NCBI GenBank assembly: GCA_910591455.2
Contig: OU342823.1
Location: 5,014,501 to 5,078,500, forward strand
DNA length: 64,000 nt
Source of the DNA: Pholis gunnellus
Taxonomy: Eukaryota > Chordata > Actinopteri > Perciformes > Pholidae
Direction: 5' to 3'
Numbering within the stretch: the first letter of the stretch is position 1; the number at the start of each line of letters is the position of its first letter. Shown here in pieces: positions 1-13,319 of the stretch. The notes beneath the pieces were generated by a model, which was not told the DNA's origin, made no database searches, and worked only from the letters and a program-made list of their open reading frames with translations. A program made the translations under genes and the position numbers.

Positions 1-73
1 AGCTTGCACGGAGGTGCTCATGTTGTCCGGGTTTCTGGTTCATTTGTGTATTAACTAATTATTCCAAGAGTGA

Positions 74-78
<5 letters not shown>

Positions 79-156
<78 letters not shown>
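79..156. repeat. (CA)39 microsatellite
   Basis: Uninterrupted dinucleotide tract of 78 bp. Confidence 0.98.
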
Positions 157-158
<2 letters not shown>

Positions 159-3100
159 GCAGGCCTCCCCACTATGACATACCTTGGTGAGAAATGACCT
201 CCTTATTCAGGTTAACTTATTTCCTGCTCAAAAAAGTGCTCAGCACACCACTTCACTAACTGGTAAACAGACCAATCCATGCAGGAATATCGGCAGTGTG
301 GGTCGTCTCATCTCAGGTGTGCCACCTGGCCACTTCAGTGAGACCAGATCCGTGTGCTCTGTGAAAGCTGGAGGCTGTTCAGCACCTTGACGTGACGTCA
401 GTGTCGTCCTGTCATGAGCTGCTGCAAAGCATCATGGGAGCTGGGACTCTGTCCAGAGATTGTCGTCGAACCCACCCGCAGAGACTGACTCATTTTCCAA
501 AAGTTAAACTCCACGGGATGCTCTCCTCTGTTCCCTGCGCTCTCATTTACTCCCTTTCTCCCTTCCTCGCTCTCACTCGATCTGTCTCCCTTGTTTTCTC
601 TCTCAATTTATCTCTTTCTCTATTTTTTTATTGTTCTCTGCTTTTGCCTCTTAGTTTTTCTCTTTATGTCCTTCTCTCTTTTGTGCTATTCATTATTCTA
701 AATGCTCACTCAGCACCTCTCCATCTATTTTTAGTGTTGTATAGCTCCACAGGCCATAATACAGTAACAATCAGAATTAATAAACAAGTTTATTGTCTAG
801 TAGTTTTTCACATACAAGGAATTTGCTTTTGTTTTTGATGTACGACAATTAACATAATAGAGAAATTAAAAGAGAAAAGCAAGTACTGCAAACAGTCAAG
901 AAGCATGGAAAAATTAACAATAAAGAAATTAAAGTACAATATATCTGTTTTAAAAATAAAGAACTGGACAGTTTTGGTCAGGAACGTGCAGCATATTGTC
1001 CAATGTAATGTAATATGAGCCGGAAAGAGCGAGGAAAAGAAAACAGTGTCATGTAGATGAGTCTTTGGAAATGACTGAGGCCAAGTAGACAAGCAGGCAA
1101 GGCCAAGTTTTAGAATGGAGCTGAGCCATGCGGGCCGAAGGCTACAGTTCAGCTAGAGGACATGTCTCCAGGGTAATCTCAGGACATGACATTGCAGCTC
1201 AATGCTACCTACCAAAAGGGTTTTGTGATTACTGCGACGGGTAAGTCACCCCCAGCCTTAAAAAGTGTGCTGCCAAAGCCACAATTGTAAAACTGTCCTG
1301 TGCACTAGCTTATATTTTTGTCTCATGGCTTATGCACACGCTTTGTGTCACATACAAGTTGCTCCCCATCAGGTTCTTAAAGAAAACAAACCACTATGTT
1401 TTAACAGTGTCCATCTCCCCCACTTCTCTTCGTTCACTCTGTAAGGGAAAACAACTGAATCTTTGGATGTTGGTCACAGTACCAAGAGGCCAAACCACAA
1501 AAGACGTTTTTGGATTACCTGGAATGGAACAATACTTTATTATTGATGTGCTTTCTACATTAGTTGGGTTTCAACAATTTGGCTTGCATCAAAAAAACAA
1601 AAACGTGAAATAACAGGAAAGCATATTAGCATGTAGTAACAACTACCCCCCCAAACAGCTGTAGAGCCTCTTTATTGTCCGGCACGTCACTCTCCTGCAG
1701 CCCGTCGAAGGTTGAGACATAATGGGGAGTTCTGGGATATTTTCCTCCCGGTAAATACCGGAGTATACTGTATGTCGACACTGTGTATGTGTGTACCTAC
1801 ATCTCCGTCAGAACACACGCGCACACGTATGCTATCAGTGAACAGAGACAGACACAGCACAACACAAAGATAAATGGGCTTTGGGCAAAATAGCGTATAA
1901 AAGGGAGTGAAAACTATTTGTTAATTTACAGCAAATTGTAGCCAAAGTACGTGTGACTCTTTTGTTTAACCCGGAGGTGAAGTGTCCTCCGTCACGTGTA
2001 ACAGCTGTCCGATGCTTCCATCAGCCCTCTGGACCCTCACTGGCTCCATCAACACCAAAGACGTCCTGTGGCATAAATCAAGCGCTCCTCAGCCCGTCGT
2101 ACGTTTTCTTAGTGTGTCCGCTTTAAAGAGAGAAGATGTGGAACGTGTGTCGTAGGACTGTGTGTGTAAACCAGTGGGAGCTCCTGTCACAGCCGTCACA
2201 GCCCGGGCTTATCGGAGCTGTCAGCCACTTCCTGGTGTCTTTGTCTCCCTTATTCCACCACCACCAAGTCCACTGGGAATAACTGAGCTAGTGTGTGTTG
2301 GATTAAAAGCTCCTGTGGTTTGATTTCACCTCCTATTTACAGAGAAGTGTGCTAGATATTTACTATGAATAAAATACAAACCTCTCTTGCTTTAACATAT
2401 TCAACTCACCCACAGATAGCAGGGAAAATACTCGAGTATTCACATTGACATTCTGCTTGACCTCACAGTCAAAGTCACTCCATAATGACGGCATAAAGGC
2501 CGAGCACAAATCGCTGAGCAAATACTTCTGCTGCGTTGTCTGCTAGTTTCCACAGTATTAATTACAAACAGGGACAGTTTGAAGGAGATTTGTCGTGTTT
2601 AATCCTCAGTAGTTTTAGCTGTGAGAGACTCACTGAAGTGCTTCCTTGGCTGTAAGGACACGTGGAGTTGCTAGAGTAGAGCTTGTATTAGCTTCTTAAT
2701 GAAGTCATATAGAGGTTATTTGTTTGTGTATGTGATAAAGACTTTGTTTATTGATCTTTCTCCTTGTCATCAGTACTTTGAGTTCCAAAGTAACAAGCTA
2801 AGGATTTGCAAAAAAATGCCAGATTCATCAGTCAATAGTGGATTTACACGTTTCCAAAATGACATTTCTGCTCTCCAAACACCGGAATTCTTCCCTTTCC
2901 ATGTGACTTTGTGCCATTCTCTGTCTATACTAACGGACTTATCGTGCACTAAAGCATAAAGCATAACCTCAGAGTTGTGCACCGTGCAGCCAATTCCCCA
3001 AGGAGAATTAGAGTATCAGTGAATCTCCCCAGCTACGTATGTCTCTATCAGCACGCTGCATAGCATGCACAGCCTGCGCTCCGTATCCACACTTTCTCAG

Positions 3101-3239
3101 CTTAGTCAGCGGGGAGTAGAATGAACCCCCTGATTTATTTGGCTATCCCCGTACACACTGTGCATGGAAAGAGATGAAACGATAATTCCAGATCAACGTT
3201 GCGTTTTGTTTTACCTGTTTGATTGGGTTTTTTATTTGC

Positions 3240-3312
3240 TTTTATGTTTTTTTGTGAAGCACTTTGTGACTTTGTTTTGAAAGGTGCTATAAATAAAGTT
3301 ATTATTATTATT
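3240..3312 (+). repeat. 3' tail of a LINE/SINE-type retroelement
   Basis: GTGAAGCACTTTGTGACTTT followed by GGTGCTATAAATAAAGTTATTATTATT is the characteristic 3' tail shared by many fish L2-like LINEs and their SINEs. Upstream sequence was not recognised, so this looks like a 5'-truncated insertion. Confidence 0.6.
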
Positions 3313-3677
3313 AGCATACTGTACTAGTGTCCCATGAGCCTGCTCACTAACCCCCTTGTTGACTCTGTCGTGGCAGAGGGCCATTCCAGGGAAAGGACAA
3401 ACAGCGTGACGAGCAATGTCCTAACCATCAGCACTTTGTGCTCGGCTTTCAAATGCTTTCATTCCAAAGAACGTCAAATGTGACTCCCCACAAGTCGACT
3501 GTGTGGTATTTGGCACGAGTTGGCACTTTTTTAGTCTCCCATCATCACTTTGTGTTGGGGAAATGTCTGAACAATGACACAAATTAAGACTCTACGAGGT
3601 ACAGGAGAGACAGTGTTTTAAAAGCAATGGGAGCTAGCGCTTGTGAATTTTGGCAATGTAACATGTAACATCTAAGC

Positions 3678-4016
3678 TTAAAGGTGCCGTGTGTAGGATT
3701 TGGCGACATCTAGTATTGCAGATTGTAACCAACTGACACTTCTCCCGTGTGCCTGCGTGTAGGTAAACTCCGGTGGCCGACGGTGAAAATATAAAAACCT
3801 GAATAGCTCGATCTAGAGCCGGTGTGTGGTTTGTCCGTTCTGGGCTACTGTAGAAACATGAAGAGAACCCGCTCCATATGTAGATATAGACGATATAAAC
3901 AAAAACACAACCATTCTTATTCTCAGCTGATAATACACTACATACAACTTACTCAATAATGTCATATTCCATATCTGCCAATAGGTCCCTCTGAATGCAA
4001 CACACTGTTACTTTAA
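3678..4016. mobile_element. Teleost MITE relic with TTAA ends
   Basis: Begins TTAAAGGTGCCGTGTGTAGG and ends CACACTGTTACTTTAA; the two ends are imperfect inverted repeats flanked by TTAA at 3678-3681 and 4013-4016. The 5' end is a signature of a dispersed family common in percomorph genomes. No coding content. Class assignment (TTAA-target type) is an inference from the flanks. Confidence 0.6.
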
Positions 4017-4508
4017 AGTGATTTTGTATCCTAACCCTACAACAAGTCACAATGTTAGTCTTTGTTAAACCAACTACTAGCATAATACTGTATCATGTAG
4101 CTAATTGTATCTGGAGCCATAAAAGAATGTAGCAGATGTCTTGTGATATGAATGCGGTTGGTAATGTGGTCATGATCTACTGATGGTGACGTTGATGACA
4201 TGTCACAGGGTTTTGGAATTTGGAATTTTTTAAATCTTCTTTAAAAAAAACAGCGCTATGAGACTGAAAGTACTTTGTTCCACTCGATTGGCAACACTTC
4301 CTGTGGTATTTCAAGAAGACCACCAATCCATGGTTTAAAAAGAGCAAATCCCCTCCCAGCCTCAGCGGCTCTCTGCAGGAGTCTCTCTCTCTCCGTTCTC
4401 TCTTTCCTCCTCTCTTTCTCCTGCTCGCTCCCTCTGTTTGCCAGTTGTCTTAAAAGGTCATCCCCACCTGGCGCGGCACGCAAAGTGAACTGTCAAATCC
4501 CATCTGTC

Positions 4509-4510
<2 letters not shown>

Positions 4511-4567
<57 letters not shown>
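4511..4567. repeat. (GT)n microsatellite
   Basis: Uninterrupted 57-bp TG tract. Confidence 0.97.
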
Positions 4568-4570
<3 letters not shown>

Positions 4571-6119
4571 GAAAAACCATTTAGGGCACTTTGTAAGTGG
4601 TGGTAAATAAATGAATAAAATATATTCAACTAGTAAATCCACATAAGTTCACTGATGTGGTGCAATGTATTTGGGATCTACCAGTGCAGAGTGAATGCTA
4701 TAATAATATTTATTAACAATAAAAAATATAAATATATTTTCTAAGAGAACCGTTTTCACTCATCCTATCTGTGATTGGAGTGTCATGGAAATTCTGTCAA
4801 AACATTAGACACAAGCGCAAATTCAAGCACAGACACTGGTGGATATGAAGATTATTGAGATTATTATTGACCAATAATACACACAAAGTTGGCAACCACT
4901 GTCTCATCTAAAAGAGAACAAAGAAACTCATCTTCATCGGCTAGCACAACTCAGTACTCGGTCCTTAGGACATCGGATACTTTTCCGCCCCAAGAAGACG
5001 ATGTGGGCCTTACACAACCGCTTGTCCTTTCGGACACACTGACTCTTTTGTTAGGATCTGTACAATTAATGATAAACCCACCAACTCAGGTATTTGATTC
5101 ATTCTCACTGTCTACGTTACGCGGTACATCAGTTACTCCAAGTCGAGATAGGAGTCATGGGGTAGCGAGTACAGAGGACTGCTGGTTGTGGTGAGTTTCG
5201 ACGGTCTGGTCACGGTCAGATGATGTTGACTCTAAATAAAAGAATAGACGTCTGAAATTGCGGTACATGAACAACACTTCACGGGCATGTTGGAAAGACC
5301 AAAAGAACTTCTCGTATCAACGTCCGTAGGCTTTGAAGCCAATTTGACACAGTGGCTGAATGGTGGAATTACAACCTCTGGGTCCGTCACATGATGCCAT
5401 ACGACTTTGTCCCATAGACTTACATTGAAAAGACAATTATGTAACACAGCAGAGGTCAATGAAATTCCCAGTATGAACACTTGGGTGGACCTTTTCTAAA
5501 GCATTGGGTCATTAACGATGTAAAAATTCACGACTGTAATAATAAATCCATTTTACGAGGGGGTCCTGGTCAAGACTGCAGCGTGCTCTGTGGGCCCACT
5601 GATTTTACGCTCTGAAGTCCAATTTATTTGGCTTCATGCGCCACTGAGCAACTTCCACAGGAATGAACGGGGCCCCGCCTCCACAATGTGTCCAGTTGTC
5701 TTTGTACATCCATGCAACCTGGCAACATGCACTGTGATTTAACAATATGTATATATCTACTGTATAGTCACACACACACTGCTGTTTCATTTTCATAAAT
5801 CCAAGTATAGCAACCAGCCGTGCTTCTTTGATGAATAGGACAGTGTGCATTAACGGAGTCCTGGATGTGTGTGTGTGTGTGTGATTCATTCTCACAGCCC
5901 TGAAACCAGCTTCCCTGCATATAAGGAGCACACATGCACCTTTACACACAGTCATTGCACTAATGAGCATGTTGAGCCATCCCGTTGTCTCCGCCGCTGT
6001 AATACAAAACACGGAGGTCAGGTGACGTATGCGGCCGGTAGTGAATTAGCCAATAGTAATAATTTGCAGAGGTTGACGGTAAAGTTATGAGCTGGATGAA
6101 CCCGAGAGGCGGGGTTAAT

Positions 6120-6190
6120 ATTATACTGTTAGATAACTTTATTTATAGAGCAACTATCAAATCTAAGTACTAAGTGCTTCCCTCGAGAGG
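6120..6190 (-). repeat. 3' tail of a LINE/SINE-type retroelement, reverse orientation
   Basis: GATAACTTTATTTATAGAGC reads on the minus strand as a GCTCTATAAATAAAGTTATC tail, similar to the one at 3.3 kb. Only the tail is recognisable. Confidence 0.4.
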
Positions 6191-6347
6191 ACATATGATA
6201 AAATAACTGAAGGGCAAAACTAGAAATTATAAACAAGAAATGGAAACCAATGAAATAAATGGCCAGCTCGGGTAAATTCAGGAGATGCTTTCCTATCAAG
6301 AGAGACTTAGAAGAGGACCCTGACTCAGACAGCCATTATCAGAGGAG

Positions 6348-6348
<1 letters not shown>

Positions 6349-6427
<79 letters not shown>
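6349..6427. repeat. (GT)n microsatellite
   Basis: Uninterrupted 79-bp TG tract. Confidence 0.97.
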
Positions 6428-6430
<3 letters not shown>

Positions 6431-6987
6431 GACAAGTGTACTTCCACACACACACCCTGTTGACAGGTCGTTGCTCCTGTCACTACTCTGTTTCTAAATA
6501 TCGTTGGTGGCATTTATTAGGAAGGGTCTCGTGCTATTTAGCCTCTGACACACAATCAGCCCTGACCTTTATGTGCTGGGCAACAGTCGCTTTGTGCCGG
6601 CCTGCACCACTCTGCACATCCTTAAAGCCTCTTGAATTGGATTCCTATGTCTTTCAAAAAAACCTTGTTTTTTGCTGATGAAAGATTAAAGGTTACGTAT
6701 TTAGCTACAACATCAGTATATACTATTGATGATGCTAGGCTGAAGACAGACCCAGAGGGAGTGCCAGTTTCCTTACAGATATGCGTGTGTGTCTCTGAAA
6801 TATAATCAAAATATGATTTTCTGATTTTATAATGTGAGCAACGTTGCCTGCCTTTGGCCGCCTATATCAAATGTAAATCCCCCCCCAATAAAACAAATGT
6901 TGTCTCGCTATATGAAACAACAACAATCTCCAAGCTAGCAGTCCATCAAACAGGTTTCTTAAATAAGACTTTGGGACAGTAGTGACA

Positions 6988-7023
6988 TGGAGACCTGGGC
7001 ACTATTTTGTGCCCAGGTCTCCA
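6988..7023. repeat. Perfect 15-bp inverted repeat with 6-bp loop
   Basis: TGGAGACCTGGGCAC (6988-7002) and its exact reverse complement (7009-7023) surround TATTTT. It is not followed by a T run, and lies 38 bp before the target duplication of the 7069-7381 MITE. Confidence 0.95.
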
Positions 7024-7068
7024 CTTTACAGTATTTTCAGTTCTAAATAACTGATACATACTGGCATT

Positions 7069-7381
7069 TAGGGCTGGGGCATTACGGAGAAAATCAAATA
7101 TCGACATATTATTGACCAGATACCTTGATATCGAGAGGATGTCGTAGGGTTGACTGTTGATGCTTTCACAAAATATTTACTCAATCACATTTTTGATGAG
7201 TAATCATGAGGAATGACTAGGTGGGCAAAGGCAAATAATAGCACAGCTAGAACTGAAAATGTAATGCCGCCTTTAAAATCCGGATGAGAAAACACTTGAG
7301 CCTGATTACGATATCCAGAATTTGAGACTATCTAGTCTCATATCACAATGTCAATATAAATTGATATATTGCCCAGCCCTA
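7069..7381. mobile_element. hAT-type MITE
   Basis: A 313-bp element with terminal inverted repeats TAGGGCTGGGGCA and, at the other end, TTGCCCAGCCCTA. It is flanked by an imperfect 8-bp duplication, ctggcatt (7061-7068) and ctggcatc (7382-7389). The interior is AT-rich with ATATCGA-like motifs and has no coding capacity. The GGGCTGGGC termini belong to a MITE family widespread in teleosts. Confidence 0.82.
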
Positions 7382-10131
7382 CTGGCATCTGTGTAAAGCA
7401 AAAATAAATCAGCCTAAGACCCAGGCTTTCTCATTCTATCCATCACTGTGGACACTGCTGTTCTCAGTCAAGCTAATTCCACTCACTCTCATGGACAGGT
7501 GGCTTGGCCCACTGACTCCTAAACTTATACAGCTCTCAGAAAAAGACTCCGTAATGTGCACCTCAAGCCTATTTTAACACCGCGCTGATAGGCTGCGCCC
7601 ACCCTCTAGTCCTTGATTCCCTGACTCCCCATAGCATTAGCCCAGCCTTCAACCTCCCCCTCCCCCTCCACCCTGATCCCAGCATGTCAATATCCATCAC
7701 TCATGTCCGTCCCCTGTTCAATACACGCTCCACATTACCTCCTCTCACAACCTTCAAGATGTTATATATGACTGCAGGGCTTCATCACGTCAATCTAAAG
7801 GCGTTGCAACTATGACACAGAAACAACACTGTTATCAAGGCTTGGACAACAGAGCATATATTCTACTTGATGTAGTCCTTTATTTACTAACCTTTATTTC
7901 CCCCTCTCTCAGCCTGAGCTTGAGATGGGTCATACATGCTTTCATATCGTCTCACGTCAGCTGGTACCAAACAAGGTCATATCAGCCCCGTCTTAGCCTC
8001 CCTTCACTGCTGACCAAAAAGTGTTCAAATTGATTTTTAAGACGTTGCTGATAAACTTCAAAGCACTTTGATTAGCTCACAGTTCTAGTTCTGAATCACT
8101 GCTCCCCTATGAGCCAGAGGGCAAGCCCCAGATCCAAGACCACGCGGCCACTCGTGACCACGCAAGAATCCATCTCGTCAGGCTTCAAGTAATGCCTTTG
8201 TGCAGAGGCTCGTAGCGTCCTGTGAGGAGCGACTGGTTTAGGTATTTTAGGACACGGCCAGGCGGCTGTTCGTGAACAACGCGGCGGCTCCTGAAGAGAT
8301 TAGCAGAGATGCTGCAGTAGCATCCGTTCTATCAGAACAGGAAGGTATTTCCTCTTTGAAAGAAGAGCAAAGAAGGGGTGGCTGGGGCGTAATTTCATGT
8401 ACGTACCTGTATGTAATTGACGATGGTAATTGTGTAAGGCTCTTCTCCAGACTTATTGCTTGGGAAATACTTTTTTTTACTAATTCACGTTGATTGACTG
8501 ATGGTTCATCCAATCACCTGTATTTTTTTGAAAGTGCTTCTCAGGTGTTACGGTTGTTGGAAGGGCTGTGAACACAGACAATTACAGTGGGCCTGTCTGC
8601 CCAGCCACCTTAAAACCCTGTACCTCAGTTTCTCCTTCACTTTCTAGCTCAAAGGGTGTTACTGTCATTGGCTCACTACTGTGTAAGATAGTTTGTCACA
8701 TGGAGATGTGTTTAACAGGATCCAGAAAGTACTTTGATCAAATCCAGTTCAGTTTAGATTCCCCCTTTATTTGTGCTCCTCTATTTGTTTGGCCCACGGC
8801 CTCTTATCTTATCTGATGCTACGCGGTCTTCTTGATGTCACTCAACTTATTTCTCTTTCTTTGATTTGAATCGTGTGATCCATTCATTTTTATTGTATTT
8901 TTGTGGTTTTGTCACTGTCAGCAGATTGTGTGTTTTCTAAACTTTTTATCATCCTGGAAAATTCTGCCAGACGCTTTATTGAACATAACTTTTGTGAGCT
9001 GTCTTCTGATGTCAGCCCCTGGAGCCTTGCACAAGGGCACGTCTGCAAATAGAGGGGGGGGGGCTTTGCTAATTTCCTTGCTCACGTCCTTTTCCTTGCT
9101 CACTGTCCCGCTCGCCTGAATATGGGGCTGTGCCATCCCGCTCCGTTCTCCACGTGCACCCCTGACCTCCACCTCCCCTTCCCCTGCCTCCCCGGAGCTT
9201 TTCCCCTCCACCGACCCATCCTCGTCCTTCTCCAATCCCTCCCTCTCTCTCCCCCGTCCTCAGAGATAGCAGATATTCTTAACTCTGGAATCGTTATCAC
9301 TTCCTCCTTTTCTTCCTCCCTCGCCTTTTACCACGGGCATCATTGCTGAGGGCGGAGGGGATTTGTCGGGCTCGTCTTTCGACCCGTCCTTGGGGTGCCT
9401 CGTGTGTCACACTTGTGCCTCCATTACTCCCCTCGTCGCGTCTTGTTACCGCCTGAAAACTTTTGCACACCATCAAAGGCAATGAAGGGTTATTCATCTC
9501 TGTATTTACATATTTATTTACTCACCTTCGCAGCAGGGACAGAGCCGGTGAGTGAAAGGGGACAATTTAGGGCCGTTGGACTCCAGCCAGAATACAGAGT
9601 TGAGTGATTGAAAAGAGTGTGGGTCAGAGTGGGGTCGTCACCGTTAAGGAGACAGATCTACACGTGTAGGCTGATGCTGCTCTGCCAACTAGGAATGACT
9701 CTAAAATTGCCCCGCTCAGTGTGGCGCTGACACCACGCTGTCATCGGTGGCACAAATACAAACAAGCTTTGGGGAAAGGCACCTACTATTGCTCCATAGC
9801 TGCCAAATGCAGAGTATACCTGCAAGTGTGTGTTAAAAAAAAAGAGCAACACGCTCACATACACACAAGGACATGTAACATGTCCATATATATATCGCAC
9901 CGATGTCACAGACGTTGTATGTCATAACGAGCATTAGAAGCACCTGGCCCGCAGTCGGGGGGGGCCTCGTGTGTGTGACACACTCATACACACGTCCTAA
10001 ACTCGTGCGCACACACACAGCGTTACACAAACACACACATTGGGGGCCGTCACATTGACAGGACGTGTCGTAAAATGCATGAGCCCAGGGGGTCCATTGA
10101 CCCTCCTACCCGGAGATACAGTCCCCGCCCT

Positions 10132-10224
10132 GGAGGAGGAGGAGGAGGAGGAGGAGGAGGAGGAGGAGGAGGAGGAGGAGGAGGAGGAGGAGGAGGAGGA
10201 GGAGGAGGAGGAGGAGGAGGAGGA
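10132..10224. repeat. (GGA)31 trinucleotide repeat
   Basis: A 93-bp pure purine/pyrimidine trinucleotide tract. Apparent poly-Glu, poly-Gly and poly-Pro frames across it are repeat translations rather than genes. Confidence 0.97.
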
Positions 10225-10382
10225 GAGGGGCAGGTGGTAACGCTGCCTACCTCAGCAGTACCTAAGTGGGGCACTGACACGAGCCCTAGAGAGGAGAAGT
10301 AATGGTGTCATTTGTTATCGAAGATCGTCGGGAGAAGGTGGCGCAAGTAAATGAGCGCCACTCCGTTTTTCTCTCACCTGCT

Positions 10383-10383
<1 letters not shown>

Positions 10384-10438
<55 letters not shown>
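10384..10438. repeat. (GT)n microsatellite
   Basis: 55-bp TG tract. Confidence 0.97.
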
Positions 10439-10440
<2 letters not shown>

Positions 10441-12058
10441 CGAGCACGAAACTGGAAAAACAAGAGTTCCCTTAAACCACCTTGTATGAAGCAGCCCCAC
10501 TATGTGTGCTTATTTATTTAGTCTTTTGCCATTTTCTTATCTATTACCCATTCCCGCTACTCACTGGACTGGATATATGAGGTACATCATTCCAGTGAAA
10601 TGGGTGTTATCTCATTTCCCATTTTGGGAGACTTGACAGTGCTGTATCAGCCCGTTAACCACAATGTAATGAGAGTTCTGTTGGTTTTCACACTTTGGAC
10701 CACTTGGGTCTGTGCTAACCCAAGTGGTGTTGCTCAGGAGTAACAGTCAGGTGGATGTTTTTGGAGACCTTCCACGAACACCAACACTCCTCCCTGCTGC
10801 TGTTTGCAGCATCTTCGATGCTGAGCACACAAACCTCTGTCACAACCAACTTCACTAATGGCTGACACTGATATACTGTATGGAGACCTAATGAAGAAAG
10901 CCATCCAAAATATATATGTCTAATGCAAGGCCTCATTGATGAAATCCAATTTATGGAGGTCCTGTTTAATCGATCTGAGAAAATTGTGCCGTTAAACTCT
11001 GAGATAAATTGGAGTTGAAGTAATGTTCTTTCCACAGTCAATTAGTCCGGGGAGTCCTTCCGAAATGTTTAACCTCCAATGGTCCTCCCAAGAGATGTGT
11101 TAGGAAATCCAATCAATGCGATAATTAGCAGAGCATGGCTTGCGCCAGAAAAGTTATTAGTCCCCTGGTGGTGAGCAAAACTCAGAGGAGCGGCTTGTCA
11201 CTAATTAGAGAATAACTAGTCCACCTTAAAGGTCAGTCAGCCTTAAATGCACCCACGCCAAAGTTATCGCTAACTTCGGGGCTGACCCCCTTCACTTTAT
11301 TCAGCAGGTGGCAAAGCAAGACTTGGAACTTGGATTGGGTCTTGAGGAGTTGTGGCATTTATCCACAGACGGACTGAACCGTACACTGTAACGTTACTGC
11401 GTACTCCATCACCATGCTCTCTCGACCGCTCACAACCTTACCTTACTGAGTTATTCCTTAAGGGAGCTCACTGCTTGTATTTTACATTTTAGTTTATAAG
11501 AAAGGACCTCTTAAAAATATATATTTTGTAAAAAGTCCCAGGCGCATGCTATTATGAATCACACTGCTTTTCTTGGAAAGACCTGTGCAGCAGTAGGATC
11601 GGCCAGGCGTCCATGCATGCCTAGTTACTGGATTCGTTTGGGTTCTATGTCCTGACCCTAACTAAGTCTAACCAATCGTCTCTACCTCAACCAGCCACGC
11701 AGGCCTCATCATTAGGATGTATCATTATTTCATTTCATGGGAGCCAAATTAAAATCAAATAAAAACATCAAAATCACCCTTTTGGGCAAAATGCAGCTCT
11801 TTGAAAGGTTTGCGCCACCAGCAGAGCAGATGCTCATCAGTACATAAAGAATAAAATGCATTAATGCATATTAATATTGACGGTGCACAGGCCGGGGAAG
11901 CCCATCGATGTCTTACTGTACTACATATTACGAGGAGCATGTGTTTGCATCGCACTAAAACACTGCCGCTCCATTGATAGCAGCGACAGCACTAACATGG
12001 GGAGGGTCACACAGCATGACGCGTGTGGAGCAGGTGTTGGTGCACCTGTCCCAACAAA

Positions 12059-12080
12059 ACACACACACACACACACACAC
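12059..12080. repeat. Short (CA)n tract
   Basis: A 22-bp CA tract; a second short one lies at about 12175-12194. Confidence 0.9.
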
Positions 12081-13319
12081 CTGTCATTTATGTCCCCTGA
12101 CTGTACTTACATCACCATGAAACACACAGCCTCCCCCACTGACAAGTACACGTAAACACATGTCCTTCCTCACTACACACACACACACACACACCTGTCC
12201 GTCATTGCAGCAGTGTTCGCGCATCATTTGTCACGATTCCCCTCGCAGCCTCCACCCATAGGGGCCATTGACAAGCCAGCAAGGCAGTAAGTGATGTGTC
12301 CATTGTGTTTGTGTAAATCAACCCCACAGAGCTCATTCAATACGCCTGCCTGGTCCATTGTGTTGGGGAATGGTAGCGTAGTGGTAACAACTGTCAGCTC
12401 ACGGCTGCCAGACAGAGACAAAGACAGAGAGCGGGAAAGATTTGTCTCTCTCTATGCTAACTGTATCCTCCCATCCTGGCCTGTGGCAGAGCATGAGGTT
12501 GTATTTTTTTTCTTCTTCTAAGGCCAGCTCTTATTTGCCACATGTAATGTACACCTTGATACCAGAGCAGGAGGAGCTTTGGAAGGATGAGTTTGTTGTT
12601 TGCTCTGGCACAGTTTCTTTGTTTTGTTTTTGTAGAGGATACATGAATGAAGCACGGGCAGGGCACTGTAAAAGACCAGTAGTGTAAACTGAAGTGGCTG
12701 TAGTGGAGAAAGATTTATTCTTGCTGGGGAAATTTGCTGAGCTTTTGCTTGGCTTTCAACAAATCCCAGCTGCAAGCTCATTCAGTTAAAGGGCATTCCT
12801 GCTCCACTCTTGGCCCCTGAACAAACACCTAAAAAAAAAACCTAATAGGTGAGCATTACATGTCTGGATCGAGGGCCCAGAGAAGTCACCCAAAGGTCCG
12901 CCTGAGAGTATGTCAGAGTTTGGTGTGATGGAGTTTGGGTTTGGGATTTAAAGGTGTACTTCACACCCAGGTCTGAGCCGAACTCCACCCATTGCAGTAT
13001 TTTGAAAAATGCCCCAAAAGAAAGTGGGCAGGGGAGACTTATTAGAGACGTTACCATTCTATTTTTAACATAAAGTTCATGACGTAGATTAGTCCCAAAC
13101 AGTCAACTTTATCTCAGAAGAATCTTTTACAGCTTTACAGATTGAAATCATCCAAATGCAGGACTATCCCTCATACTGGGGACGTCAGACAACCCAACAT
13201 AGCCAAACTGACTAAAGACAAACCTATGACCACACGTTTTTGTATTTCAGTGTGGAGTAGCATTCTGCTTTCTGCACGTTTTTGTCCACAATAACAACAT
13301 CTCAGCATTCTCACAAAAC

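Noticed and set aside
5605..6012. 135-residue minus-strand frame
   Set aside because: No similarity to a known family; partly a short CA repeat.
7990..8210. Possible LINE reverse-transcriptase tail (KVFKLIFKTLLINFKAL)
   Set aside because: Only a short stretch loosely resembles the L2 C-terminus and the rest is broken by stops; too weak to call.
10040..10302. Poly-Glu, poly-Gly and poly-Pro proteins
   Set aside because: All come from the (GGA)31 repeat and have no supporting flanks or splice sites.
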